NCBI GenBank assembly: GCA_907163375.1
Contig: CAJQUW010002095.1
Span: 868,001 to 932,000 of the forward strand
DNA from: Prostheceraeus crozeri
Taxonomy: Eukaryota > Platyhelminthes > Polycladida > Euryleptidae
Reading direction: 5' to 3'
Length of the DNA: 64,000 nt
The position numbers and the translations under genes were made by a program. Below the pieces are notes generated by a model. The model was given only the letters and a program-made list of their open reading frames with translations, had not been told where the DNA came from and made no database searches. Below, piece by piece: positions 13,633 to 25,926 of this stretch (its first letter is position 1; every line of letters starts with the position of its first letter).

Positions 13633-14049
13633 ATATGCATATTTACTTCTCTCCATTTAATAATGCTTGTAGATGAGTGTACCAACTCGAACCCGCTCGC
13701 CTAAAAAGTTCTATATTTATGACTTTTGTACGGGAATGAAATATGTAACGCAGTTAGCAAAATTGTGATTTAAATAATTGAAGTCGACCTCTATGTAAAC
13801 AACGCCAGCATCAGTAGACTGCCACCTGGATAGTTTTCCGTCGTATTGGCAGGTTATCGCAAGTTGATCGTCTTGATATTCAGAGGTGTAGTTTTTAGCC
13901 TCAGAGTAATGAAGGCCAACTTGCTGCCATCATATTATCTTATCTGTGTTTATTGTGTATTCCTACATCGCCAGAAGTGCATTAAAGATATGAAATATTT
14001 GTAAATAATATCATCACTATCATTTTAAACATAATTTGTTTTCTTTCAG

Positions 14050-14133
14050 GCTCATGTGGTATCTGCATTTGAACAGAGTCTAACGAACATGACGACGAGG
14101 CTGCATGCTCTTACTTGTACAGCAGAAGCGAAG
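14050..14133 (+). CDS. NAV: NAV exon: coiled-coil segment
   Basis: Exon of 28 codons, phase 0 at both ends, with acceptor TTCTTTCAG and donor GTGAGA. It reads AHVVSAFEQSLTNMTTRLHA and then LTCTAEAK. This matches the highly conserved NAV coiled-coil block that in vertebrate NAV1-3 reads (from memory) HVVSAFEQSLSNMT-RLQ-LT-TAE. The block is one of the clearest signatures of the neuron navigator family, which are large cytoskeleton-associated proteins (microtubule plus-end and actin linked) acting in axon guidance and cell migration. Confidence 0.93.
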
Positions 14134-14589
14134 GTGAGATCTCATAGTATATAGTCACACACCCGACCTTCGTCAAGGCCTTTATAAATTCGTCATAAGC
14201 AAGCTGTAGGTCGAGAGTGTCACGTCTCAGGAGGCTTCTCGGGAACGGAATGTGTTGTCAAGTTGAAAGATTAATCGATGTACTCATCCATGAGAGGCAG
14301 ATCGTTGATTTAATGGCGACTTTGGTCGTCTCGCAAGTCAAATGTCATCATTCATCTTCTCGTAACTCATGCTTTACGACTGAGTCTCTGTAAAACGACT
14401 GAATAAAAAATGAATATACACGATCAAATGCCAAAATGAGTTCGAATAGTTTTCAAAAAGTGACTGTTGTTAATTGTCATACGGAAATAAAGTGCGAATA
14501 CAATCTTTGTGGTGCACAGAGGATGTCATAAATTATGAAAGTCATGGTCAATAACCGTAGACGGAATGACCAGTGCTTCATTGAAAGTG

Positions 14590-15090
14590 AATTCTGATGA
14601 ATCTGACCAATGTTCCATTGAAAACAATGTCAATTCCGATTAATCGAACCAGTTTTCCATTGAAAGCAATGTCAATTCTGATGAATCAGACCAGTGTTCC
14701 ATTGAAAACAATGTCAATACTGATGAATCAGACCAGTGTTTCATTGAAAACAATGTCAATTCCGATGAATCAGACCGGTGTTGTATTGAAAACAATATCA
14801 ATTCTGATGAATCAGACCAGTGTTCCATTGAAAACAATGTCAATACTGATGAATCAGACCAGTGTTTCATTGAAAACAATGTCAATTCCGATGAATCAGA
14901 CCAGTGTTGTATTGAAAACAATATCAATTCTGATGAATCAGACCAGTGTTGTATTGAAAACAATGTCAATTCTGATGAATCAGACCAGTGTTGTATTGAA
15001 AACAATGTCAATTCTGATGAATCAGACCAGTGTTGTATTGAAAACAACGCGAATTCTGATGAATTAGATTGGTCTGATCCTCAGTGTTAA
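14590..15090. repeat. 42-bp tandem minisatellite, about 11 units
   Basis: Near-identical 42-bp units run head to tail, each containing ATTGAAAACAATGTCAAT and GATGAATCAGACCAGTGTT. The period is a multiple of three and units lack stops, so several frames stay open: one + frame repeats MNQTSVPLKTMSIL, another + frame repeats CSIENNVNSDESDQ, and a minus frame repeats FSIQHWSDSSELTL. Variants (TTCC, TTTC or TTGT at the junction; ATACT or ATTCC) alternate in a higher-order pattern in the middle, suggesting multi-unit duplications. It sits wholly within an intron; coding use is not supported. Confidence 0.9.
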
Positions 15091-16734
15091 TGAAATTGAC
15101 GATCGCTCAGATGATATGAGGTGCAAATCTAACCGTAATCGAATATCGTTGGGAGGAAAAATTAGGAGCTCCGCCCTTGAATCTTTGCATCTACAAGAAA
15201 CTAGAAAGCCTCTTCTGTCTAGCCCGACGCTCGGGAACAACAGAATTCACTCGCAAAGTTTCCCAGGTTTTGTTGCTGTCTTCGTTGTTAAGTGCACGCT
15301 GACGACTGACTTAAACTTCAACTATTCATTTGCCGTGTGCTCACACTGAAAACAGATGGCAATTAATGTCCATCTCACGAGTCTTGCAAATTGAAGTAGT
15401 TCAAGTACGTGTTGCTATTAAATATATGTAATGGAATGCTTATTGAACTAGGATGTTGAATACAGATGCTGGTGGAAATAATAAATTATGAATTCAAGAG
15501 GATAGTTTGGTGTCATGAAGGAAAAAATTAGTGCAGCCAACAAAATGGGAAAATGCCGTCAGACATCATGCGCGCTTCCAAGTAGAGCAAATTCCGCTTT
15601 GATAGTCATAGTGTACTTACATGAAATCATCTTGTTACTGCTCGTGAGGATGTATTTCCATTTTTGGTATTGCTCTCATATGTATGTATAGTTTGTTGCT
15701 CTAAAACATGCGGAGATATTTGACGAGGAGAAAAATGGTGCCAGCAAACATCTGCTTTATTTATACTTTACACAATAAAAGTAGAGTAGCTGAACCTATA
15801 CGATGGTGACTGGGTGAAGATTTAGGTATATAAATTAATGAATACTTGCGCTGTGTTGAATGTCTGTTTTGGTCAGAAAGAACAACCAAACCGTTGACAC
15901 GTAATTTATTGGATAACAGTTCGTTGTTAGGTAAAATCATATTCAAATGTTCACAAGTAATGATGCAAGTGAGGAATACAAACAGCAGTCCACATACGCA
16001 GATTTCCCACACTCTGAAATTATACATAAAGTTCTCTCCGTAATGAACTCGGAAATTCACGAATTGACGATGACTTCTACTCAACTTTACTTCAAGAAAC
16101 GAAATCAAGCTTTCAATGAAGAAGTTAAATAGGAGCGAATGAGTGTTGCATATCAAGCGTTTACACTCAGAGAGTAACTTTTTTGCGTCTGAGATATTAC
16201 TTTCTTCGAATTTCGGTTTTGTAGCAGCCATGTGACAAGCTGTTCTGCTTCGCTCAAATGGATTCAAAATTGCTATCGCACTGAGTGAGATCGACTTTGA
16301 AATTCCGCACCGACAAATATCAAAAGTGTTGATTTTGGATGGGATGAATTTGTTGATGATTTGTTGATTTGTTGATGGGATGAATTTAATGACAGGATCT
16401 GTTTACATGTGGGAAACGCAACAATTGAATGATGTCTGATTTATCTTTGTCACATATCTTTCAAGACATATCATTACCTATTCAGTATTTTGTCAGCCAC
16501 TATGTGTGGGACCCCGCTCGTCTGGGTTTGAGTGTTCAGGTTAGGGGTCGAAACACAACTAGACGAGTACCTGCTGATGACTGACGGACTGCAGTATTAT
16601 GTTTTATATCCCTTAATCGGTAGCTGAAGTAGTGGTCGATGTATTGTAATTCAAATGAAGAAATGTGGAATTACATGAAGTACTATAGACGGATGAAGAA
16701 ACTGGCGATAACAAATTCAAGTGAAGAAATAGTA

Positions 16735-17390
16735 TTTTCCATGTGTAGTCTTAGGTATAGTGTGTATAGTTTCATTGCTTTCGGTGTAGTAGAGTGTCAT
16801 TGTAGTTCTATTGTTTACCTCCATTATCCACTTTCCACTTATCCACTTAGTGTAGTGTCAGATATAGTTCACTTGTAATCAGTGTAGTAGCATAGTTGTA
16901 TTTCCATATTTTACCTCCACTTTTCCAATTTTTATTCATCGGTTTCTTGTTGTTTTATAATATCCATTTTTAATTTCCTTAACCTATGGTGACCATTGTC
17001 TTATTCTATTTCCACTATCAGCATCTGTCGTCGGTACAGTATATTAGAAGTCTGTTTTGAACGTGTATACGGCAGTGTTTGGAATCTATGGTATTAGTAT
17101 ATTAACAGCAAGAATGAGTAGTATTACAAGTCTTAAGATTTCCATTTTTACCAGATATTGGGCCAAAGCTGATCAATTTTAATTCGTTGCCACGAGAAAG
17201 CTACATTGAGTTCTTTTAAGAACTGATTAATCCAATGGTTACAGTAGCATTGCCTTTGTACACTTGCGGATTGGAGAACGCCATCAGTCCTCCTTAGGAC
17301 TACTTTAACTAATAATTTAAATTAGTAAGCATTATATTCTATTATAAATGGCTACTGGGATGACTTTCATCATCGTATGAGAATTCAATA
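16735..17390 (+). repeat. unclassified interspersed repeat, copy 1
   Basis: About 600 bp here are closely similar, in opposite orientation, to 53714-54270. Shared blocks include the segment before CCAGATATTGGGCCAAAGCT, the GAGTTCTTTTAAGA segment and a common end near CATCATCGTATGAGAATTC (17386). No coding frame or clear terminal repeat is seen. It is probably a non-autonomous mobile element of unknown class. Confidence 0.75.
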
Positions 17391-18079
17391 TTACATCTCC
17401 CATGAGAAGCATGGATTCGAATATTTGTCGGCGACGATTATTTTTCGTCGCTCATTGCACTCAGATCATCGTGTTGTACAAGATGCAGTACGTGCCTTCG
17501 AAATCCATCATAGACGCTTCAAAAGGCATGCAACAACGCCATGATGCGTGGAAACCAGGATTCTCATTTTCACAAAATAGATGTGTTGACTGGCCTGGAA
17601 ATGTGTGATACTTCAGCTTGAGTACTTGATGAGTTATCGCGTTTTAATCTGCGACGACTGATAGACATTGGACTGAACTCTATCTCATAAGTGATATATC
17701 AGCTACCATATTGGAAATGATAGTGACCTTATAATCAAAGTGTTGTTCTGGGCGGGTGACAGTGTCAGTGATTGTGTCATTAATTTGATGCTTGAATTTG
17801 AAGAGCACTGCAAACATTGCATGTAATGCAGATGGAAGGCTATTTGCACTTTATCTCATCATTTTGCTCCTTTCATGAAGACTCAGCTGCTTGAGACGGT
17901 TTCCGCTTGATAGCAATGATGAAAATTTCTTCATCGAATGCAACTGAGGCAGTATTTCCGGGACCACATTACTTCTCCGTTTCCTTGTTTTTCCAGCATG
18001 GTTCATTCTCACTAATGAACTAGTAATATATGCACACCTTTTTAGTAGAGCTGCTGAATGATGGTTTGTTGGACGGTGC

Positions 18080-18228
18080 TAACATGACAGTCAGACTTTA
18101 ATCTGGAGGGTTGTAATCTTTTTGTCCGAATGCCCTTCATGGCGACTTCCAGTGATACTTTTGTGGCTCGACCTCTGGACCAAGCGATCGCTAGGCCAAG
18201 CACTTAACCACTGTGCCACGGAGACCAC
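18080..18228 (-). mobile_element. tRNA-derived SINE candidate
   Basis: On the minus strand the head reads GGTCTCCGTGGCACAGTGG. It contains a good pol III A box (TGGCACAGTGG, complement of 18208-18218), followed about 45 nt later by a B-box-like GGTCGAGCC (18165-18173). Spacing and order fit a tRNA-like SINE head. Acceptor-stem pairing is absent, so it is not a functional tRNA gene. Confidence 0.6.
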
Positions 18229-18376
18229 ACGTAGTAGAACTGCTGTATGAGAATTTAATGATGGTCCTCACACGTTCTTATTTGAAGATGCCTGAACATC
18301 AAGACGGGTTCAAATTTATCAAAATTCATCAATAAAACTCCGTGACGATGAGCAGATTGCAATTAAAAGCAGTTAA

Positions 18377-18402
18377 ATTAAAAGTAAAATAAATAAATAA
18401 AT
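18377..18402 (+). repeat. AAAT-rich simple repeat tail
   Basis: AAAATAAATAAATAAATG-type run, probably the 3' tail of an unrecognised retroelement or a simple microsatellite. Confidence 0.5.
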
Positions 18403-18580
18403 GTGAGTTGTGTTTGTGTGGATAATGACAATGAAGTTTACCTCATGACATCTCTTTTTTCTAGTAAAGGCACTTTTATAAGCAGATTTTTTGCTACTAA
18501 ACATTCCCGAGTACCTCAATGCTGTCTGTGTGAGAAATCCGTTTTATTGAGTTCTATTGTTCTATAATTTTTGCTTTCAG

Positions 18581-18701
18581 GACTCGGAGTTGATCGATTT
18601 GAAAAACACAATTGACAATCTTCGCCGTCAAACGGGTCTATTCGGGAGAACTGCTCAGCCTCCGACAACAGAGCGCTGTCCTTTACGCCGTATGTCTTCC
18701 A
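18581..18701 (+). CDS. NAV: NAV exon: end of coiled coil and linker
   Basis: Acceptor TTGCTTTCAG, donor GTGAGT at 18702, starting in phase 0 and ending in phase 1. It reads DSELIDLKNTIDNLRRQTGL and continues to ...CPLRRMSSS. In vertebrate NAVs the corresponding stretch is ESELIELRETIEML..., directly after the TAE- block encoded by the previous exon. The phase-1 end fits the next exon exactly. The minus-strand frame 18516-18782 and the + frame 18612-18851 are shadows. Confidence 0.92.
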
Positions 18702-21700
18702 GTGAGTTTCCATTCTATTTATTTGTGTGATCTGAGGGAGGTTGATGAGTTCACTATCATTATTAACGGTGCTGGTGAGCACTCTTCAATCCCGAGATTG
18801 ACTCCCATTATTCTTCTCCCTTTTCAAGTGTTCTGCCCTTACGCGGAGTGAAGTTTGACCCTTGAGCTGTCGTCACGTACATCCGCGTGATTCTGGTGTC
18901 TCCTTGTTGCTTTCTCCTGGAGTAGTTCTCTATCCTAGTGGGATAGCAGATCAGCATTATAAGTTTTATAACTTTTGTGATTTTTATTCACATGATCATG
19001 AATTTTCACAATCTACCGAATTTTCTCGAATAGAACTCGCACCTAAACTTATTGATTACAATATTTTTACGAGTTTTAATATAAAAGTGCCTCGATTGAA
19101 GCATTCCTTGTGGTTGGCTATTTTGACTAATAATGGTTGTCAACAATTGATTTTATTCAACAGTTGATCTATCTTCAAATTCTTGATTTCAATATATTCA
19201 ACATAGCATGATCATGGTTATTTTATTGCAACACATGTTTCTTTCCCACTTGATTGAATGCATTTACTTGTTAAGAAATGAATTTTTATTGCTCTCTTCA
19301 GCATGGACTGTTTTCAAACTGATAAGAAATGATAGAACCGTTGCTCGCTCAACTGGAACTTGCAAAATCTATATGAAGCGATCAATGCACATGTGTGCTT
19401 CACAATGAATGTGAAAATTTATGAGTTAAATCACAGAATCGATTCCTTACCTCATAGAATCCACCCTCGAGTAGAGCCCGCACTAAACTGTAAAACGTAT
19501 ATGTAACCCATGGGCTATATTCCAGAAAATGCGGTGTTTTTCAATGAATATCAGAAGAATGCTTCCTACAATTCTAATAATGCCTATAAAACATAGATCC
19601 AAGTATCGTGTGGATTCAAATGAAAATAAAATCATAAAGTCGTTCATCACATCCAGTCAGTTTCCTAACCAATAACTTCGTCAATAGAAATTGGTACACG
19701 CTCATTTATGAATTTGTAAGACACGTACAACATGTCAGGTTGTCTCATAATAGAATCTGTCAAAAGATTCAACGCAATATAATTTGTGAGTGCTTAGTGA
19801 TCAGAAAGATGATAAAGATCAAGTTTGGTGAACTAGGTCATAAATATTCCTTTGACTATTTATAAGTTCATGAACTAGTAAATATTCCTTTGGCTGTCGT
19901 GTCATTGTTCGCTTGCAAAGGTTCTTAATACGCAATTGCGTTTCTGATATATGAATACCGGTATATAATAACTAAAGACTCCAAACAGTCCTTATTATAA
20001 ATGAATGAGGGCATTTCACAATAATGTGACACTTCCGTTTGTTACTATTAGTAAATGAATGAAATGAAAATATATACGACTGATTGAGAAAATTGGTTTT
20101 TCTGAAGCGATTAACTGCCCCATTTCATGGAAATTCAATGTGATCAATTTTCTTTTGTAACTATTTAATCGCTCCAAACTGTTTGAACTTTGTTCATTTC
20201 TGTTAAACTTCGGTGAAATTTACAATTCGACAACAATATTGTCTATCAATATAGGAAGTGTTGACATCGAAGAGTTATGTTAATGTATACAGAACAAATA
20301 TTGAAATAAAAGCTTTTGCTCAAAAAGTTACTTGACAAGTTGTTATTCATAAATAAGTTTCATTATTGCGAAAACTGTCACCGTAAAGCAAGATAATCAC
20401 TAAATTATTTTGAGCAATCAGCTTTTATCCATATTTATTGTAAATATTACATTTTGTGTTTGAGCACAATTTTCTGAATTAAAGGATCGGTTAGAGAATT
20501 GTGAAAAATGTGATTATGGTCATAAAGCACAACGTGATTATTCCAGTAAGCAGCCTAATAATGAAGACTTCATCGGCCACATTATAATTCAGTGACGAAA
20601 AATAACAGCGTTCGGTGGTGAATTTGAACAGCTTGCTTGTGTCTGACTAGGCCATCGTTCGATCAGCTTAGCATTTGGAGCGTCCAGTTGAATTTTGAAG
20701 ATATTGTACTGCAACAATATCTTCTTAGAATAAAAGTACATGAACTAATCTAGAACATCTTGCTTTAACGTGAATATTACCCTATCAGTGACTACATGGG
20801 CAGGTCTTTTAGAGCCTTATGATACAACTTACACTTAATACTATCTACACGAAACTATCCAGGTGCACAACAAGCAAGCGATTTGATGAATTACACAAGT
20901 GCGTGCTCATCGTCCCTGCCAGTCGACAGAGGCAGGCATCCACAATGTGACAGTTCTCGTTATGATGTTTAGGTCGGAGCGTTCTACTCTACCATTGAAA
21001 TACTTTTTTTCCAACACTTGCATGTATTTTCATGCTGTTTTACGCAAAACATCAAGGATTTGTGATAACTGAATGGAGTGATTTTGCAGCAAATCCTCCG
21101 CACGTCTTAGATGTAACTGAAGAACTGAATCAAATTCGTCTCCATTCATCATATCTATATCACGCTAAAATCTTCTTCAAGGTTTTATCAAAATAGGAGA
21201 ACTGGCGCCATCTGTTTTTGAAAATTATTTTGATATCAACAGGAAAGACTTCCCACTTTTGTAACGGAAAGTGTCCAACATCTTCGATTAAATCAAATAT
21301 ATTCCTTCGAGCAACCTTTTGTTACGTAGGCGTTGATTTGAGATAAGTAATATGCAAATCTGTTTTTCGTTGGTCATTCACAGACGAGTTTGAGAGATAA
21401 TAGAGGATATATGCTTCGTCTGAACACGCCAAGAAAATTAATTGCACGTAATTTCCATCGTCAGTCGTGATAATCTCTTAGTTCTCCATTAGTGGAATTA
21501 GCCATTTTGCTTCATATTATAAATTCCCAAATGAGTTGAAGATTCGTCTCATTTACAGAGGCAGATCGAAAGTTGCGCAACACAGACAAACACGGGATTG
21601 TCCGAATTTCGATTCTTATCTTCAACTTGCCGCCTCCAAGGCCACTAGAGGTTACATTTCTATGACATTATCATTTCTTCTATCTTCCAAGACGAAAGTC

Positions 21701-23573
21701 CTGTCACTTGGATGATGGAAACGATAAATTTCTTGACGGGATCGAACTTGTGTAACTCCAACTCCTACGCAATGTGAAGGAAACTAAATTTCCGACCAAG
21801 TTCTGTGATCCCTACCACCAAAGACGAGTTTTCAGCTTCCTCGGCCTGAAACAAAGATATTTCGCAATAGAGCTGGTTTTGTTTTTCTTAATACGGTGTT
21901 AACGGTATCGGAGATTGCGTCAACAGAAGTAGTAAATCAAATTAGAGCTCACACGCTTGATGGTTCTCTTGGATAACTATTTGCTTAATTTCATGGAATA
22001 AATACCACGTTGTTTATTCGAAGTTGGCAATGATGCTGTGAAGCGTGTCAGCTGATCATATGATTGATAAATGATGGGATTGAAACCCACATTCGATGAT
22101 GGAAACTTTGATTTGTTTTATCGCTTGTGTTATACACCGACAGGTATGTTTATTCATCAGAATAACTGTCCATTCTCCCATTGTGATATGAATATTAAAT
22201 AAATAAAACAAATGCCAAAGAATTAATCAGAGCCAACTTTGTGATGAGTTGATTTGTTTAAAGTTATCGATTTGCTTTGAAAATTATTATCGAGGTAGAA
22301 ATTCGAGGTCTAGGGGCTTTTATTTTTGAAATAAGTAAGTTTTCATGCGTTTTCATGTTCCAACTTTAAATTGATAGTGCGAGATCTCACAGTTGACACT
22401 GCATCAACACAGTGCGACAGAAAGTCAGGGAGATAAATGTGATGGGATGTAACTTTTTTCATTTTGGACATCGGTTGGCAAATGGATAGCAATTTCATGG
22501 TTAGAAAAGTAATTTTTCTCGACTGTCAATGTATTGCAGTAAAGATTTACAATTCGCTGCTCAACGTTTCACTGCGACGTTCAACATTCGACTTGCGAAT
22601 GACAGTGATAGGATGCAGATTATATAATATCTGAGATATCAAAGATGAGAGTTAAGAATTGAACATCAAATGTATTATCACTCATGGCAATTAATTATAC
22701 TAATTACTTGAGGTAAGAAATCTGACAGAAAATCCATTTTCATCGAATGAAAGCAATTGCTTTTTACACGACGTTGATTAATTAGCATGTTGACGAGCAG
22801 CTTCGCAATTTGTATGTTTCAACCTTGCGTGTCGACTCAGACTTGTATGAAATATCGACTTTTTAGTTGATACATGCTCAACCTCGTGAAAAAATTGCTT
22901 TCACACATGTATTAACACCGACGCAATGCCTTTGTTCTAATTTTATCGACAGTTGCTGATTAAGATTCACGATTTATGAAAAGAGGAAAATTCGATGAAC
23001 ATCCGGTCAAAAAGTGTTCACTAGTCCAGACCACAGAAAAAGTTCAAATAGTTGATATGTCAGCAAATCTGTTATGCCCAACTTTCAAAAGGTTTCTTAT
23101 GCTAAAGATGGCTTCAGTTCCAAGATTGCAGAAGCTTGACTTCGACGATTGCATTGTTAACTTAGCAAGGCTTTGCTGAAGCGATCCGAATTTTTTCCGG
23201 TAAGTAACGGTACCTCATTGTGCTTCATTTGAATACTTGCATCGTCAACGGAGCGCACTTAAGTCGCTTCCTTTATCTCTGTATTTACTGTGACTTTCAA
23301 AAGTTCATCGTGGACAGAAAGGATGTTTTACGGGTATTATAACAACCGATATCCCAGTGATTCAGGGATTCTCATCAAGAAATTCCGGAATTCGATCACA
23401 ATTCTAATCCAATCCTAGCAACAACAGGAGTTGACCTCAACCCTTGAATCGCAAAGCAAAGCTGAAATATCATCAGTTATTAATTTGCGATTTTAAAATT
23501 CATAATCAAGTGTTATTAATAGTTTCATGCAGAGGGTCTCATTTTAGCGGGACTGTTTCTTTTGCACTTTCAG
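18702..23573 (+). other. NAV intron (4.9 kb)
   Basis: GTGAGT to TTTGCACTTTCAG. AT-rich; I see no coding exon, long inverted repeat or recognisable transposon. Small frames such as 22976-23179 carry no motif. Confidence 0.7.
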
Positions 23574-23677
23574 GTGGTGGTCGTGAGCTGCAACCGTCAG
23601 AGAGTTTAACGAGTCTACACAGCAACAGCAGTGTGACCAGCACGGACGTCAAGAAGAGCAAACATAAGAAATCATGG
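23574..23677 (+). CDS. NAV: NAV exon: Ser-rich plus basic KKSKHKKSW segment
   Basis: Phase 1 to phase 0, acceptor ACTTTCAG, donor GTAAGT. It reads (S)GGRELQPSESLTSLHSNSSV and then TSTDVKKSKHKKSW. Vertebrate NAVs have the same design here: an SSDSISSLNSITS-like Ser stretch followed by a Lys-rich KKKKKKSW motif. The exon ends precisely at the Trp codon, after which the vertebrate sequence continues with a hydrophobic-basic F-K-A-F-G-K segment supplied by the next exon. Confidence 0.9.
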
Positions 23678-25489
23678 GTAAGTTTCAAAACTCAGAATGG
23701 ATAGGGAGAGAGCGGGTCAGTCGGTCAGCGTTACCTTATCTGCTCCCTCGTTAATTGACAGGGCAATGTTTACAGGATCGGGCAGTTGGTTGGTATCATC
23801 GCTAGGTGTCTGTTTGGTTTTTAGGGTGACACGAGCGAGTGTAGATAATCGAATATGGCGTAGCGGACGCTTCAAAGTCTAAAGAAAGAGAATTAGGGAT
23901 CCGTGGGAAACTCTCACTTGCTTATTGGTTTTCAAAGTTCTTTGTCAAAGTAACGAGTCGACCCGGTCCCATGTACTGCAATTTTGCAAGACGTCCTGAA
24001 AGTCTTATGATACAGTTTTCATTCTGTAGAACTAGAAGATCGTAATATAGAAGTAAATATCAACATCTTTTATATGCCGAGTCATCTCAACTCTACTGCG
24101 AGAAATGCGAATTGAAAGACCCGACTTTTCGTTCAATAATTATATACAAGAAAATCGATAATTCTTCGACGCAAAAATTGCTCCAGAATTTTTGTCTGAG
24201 GAAACAGCTACGACTGAATAATATTGCTCTACATGTATGTTACTTTATCTTTATCGTACTTTGTCTTCAGTTTATTTTGAAACTCTTCCTTTATCTTGCT
24301 GAAGACAGAGAAAACTACAGATAAAAACATGCACTACAACATAGTATAAATACGAAATAAAACAAAATTGTGCACATTAGCCGACTCCAAAATTCGCGAT
24401 CCTATTTTCGTGTCTTTTGCATCAATTTGGTAACTGGATAGATGTATAGTAGTGATAATTTCTCATCAATTGATGACTGGCATCATTTAAATTCCAAAAA
24501 ATAAATTCAGAACTTCTGTGTTTCTGATTTCATCGGCGAAAAATGAAGAAGACCAGGAAAGATCTGGAAAATAATCTTCAAAATACTTTTTTGCATGAGT
24601 GTCTCATGTACTAAACGATTAGATTTCTTAAGCATGAAATTCTTTTACACTTTTTCATGCTTGATCTTTGTTAAGCACAGAAGTTGTGACGCCACACTGA
24701 TGCCACTGCATGCGACCGATAGCTGTGAAATAAATAGGTCAGTAACTGTGTGATCTACTGATGCATCGTTCGATAATTTCTTTGTACTCATCACCACATA
24801 CTGCTTCCTGTGCTAAGTCGATGTGGTGACGATCCTTTTTGAGAAGCAGAGAATGCACCTTGCCACTTGGATTCTGAATTTCCTTCAAATAAGCTGAGAA
24901 TTTCAATGAGAGCTCCGAATCATCGCTCTTTCAGCGGCCGTTGAAGATCATTGACTTTCATTCGATCCATCAGAGCAGAACATGATGTCATAGGTCAGGA
25001 TTGCGCAATCTGTTTTCGGAAGATTCATCATCTCTAAAGGAAATTTGAGTCGCATTATTTCCAGAGGGAAGTGAACATGACACATCTGCGATCACGTTGC
25101 CAATGTTTGATCGAAGCAATCTACGTACTTTCTTAGTGGGGAACGCAAAATGGAAATGATCCGAACTGCTGGGTTCATGCAAGGATAAAATGTTTCTGTA
25201 ATTATTGATATGATAATTGAACTGTTGTTATCATGTCAGTTCAAAACATTTCTTCCGCGCACTCATATAATGACGACCTAATCATGTAAACTCAAGCGTT
25301 AAATGTTTGAAGCATTAGAAAATTGACACTTTGACGTTAAAGGACTAGAACAGAACTATACATTGAAAACAATATTACTCCGTGAACAGGCGTTGTCGTG
25401 GCAACGGCACTTAAACGATGGTGGCTTCCAGTGGTTGACAATATAAGCAGGTACCGATGCATCAAATGCCCCAACTACATGTATGTTCT

Positions 25490-25910
25490 GTGGACAGTTT
25501 ATAATGCATGATCAGATCCATCTCCAGTTATTCTTATCCAGCGTGGTGTAATGTTAGCAAAACCCGTTTCAAGGCTTTGGCTAGTTTTGAGAGACGTATT
25601 TGCAAACTGTTCAACATGCCTTGCAAGAAAACATTTCCGGATTTTTGTGCAGATTCGCCAAAGAGTCTTACAACAGCAGCACTCCATCCAGATCATCCTC
25701 TCCAAGTAATCTATGACTTCGGTACAACAAGATCTTCAGCTCGCATTGGTGCAACCCACCGAAAAATCAAAGTCATAAATGCGCGCTACGAGAAGTTCTT
25801 TCTAAGCTATGTTTAGTCTATCTTGATCTGAATGCCGACCTTTCATATCTTTCTTACGGTTTGTAATACCACTTCCAAATGCATCTTGAAGTGCAAATAA
25901 AGCGATATTA
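25490..25910 (+). mobile_element. LINE 3' fragment (jockey/CR1-like C-terminus)
   Basis: A + strand frame from 25508 to the stop at 25814-25816 reads SISSYSYPAWCNVSKTRFKA then LASFERRICKLFNMPCKK, and ends with HPLQVIYDFGTTRSSARI plus a KFFLSYV terminus. This is the region after the reverse transcriptase in many invertebrate LINEs (pattern YS.P.WCN..KT....L..FERR.CK......HPL...F..R). A short 3' UTR with AATAAAGCG near 25896 follows. The copy is 5'-truncated and sense to NAV. Confidence 0.7.
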
Positions 25911-25926
25911 CTATCATAGTGATTGT

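Larger units (their letters stand above)
7668..14049 (+). other. NAV intron (6.4 kb)
   Basis: GTGAGC donor to TTCTTTCAG acceptor, if the 7323 exon is real; otherwise upstream non-coding DNA. It contains a probable LINE 3' end (9250-9545), a GC-richer patch (10925-11200) and a short TIR element (13227-13632). The rest is AT-rich with no recognised gene. Confidence 0.5.
14134..18580 (+). other. NAV intron (4.4 kb)
   Basis: GTGAGA to TTGCTTTCAG. It contains the 42-bp minisatellite (14590-15090), one copy of a repeat shared in inverted orientation with 53.7-54.3 kb (about 16735-17390), a tRNA-like SINE (18080-18228) and an AAAT-rich tail (18377-18402). A 168-codon frame on the minus strand (15761-16267) has no recognisable motif and is left uncalled. 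Confidence 0.7.

Noticed and set aside
14597-15067. Repetitive protein gene encoded by the minisatellite
   Set aside because: The open frames follow from a 42-bp period without stops; both strands are open and the tract lies within an intron.
15761-16267. 168-codon minus-strand frame as a gene antisense to NAV
   Set aside because: No recognisable motif; overlapping open frames on the other strand suggest chance.
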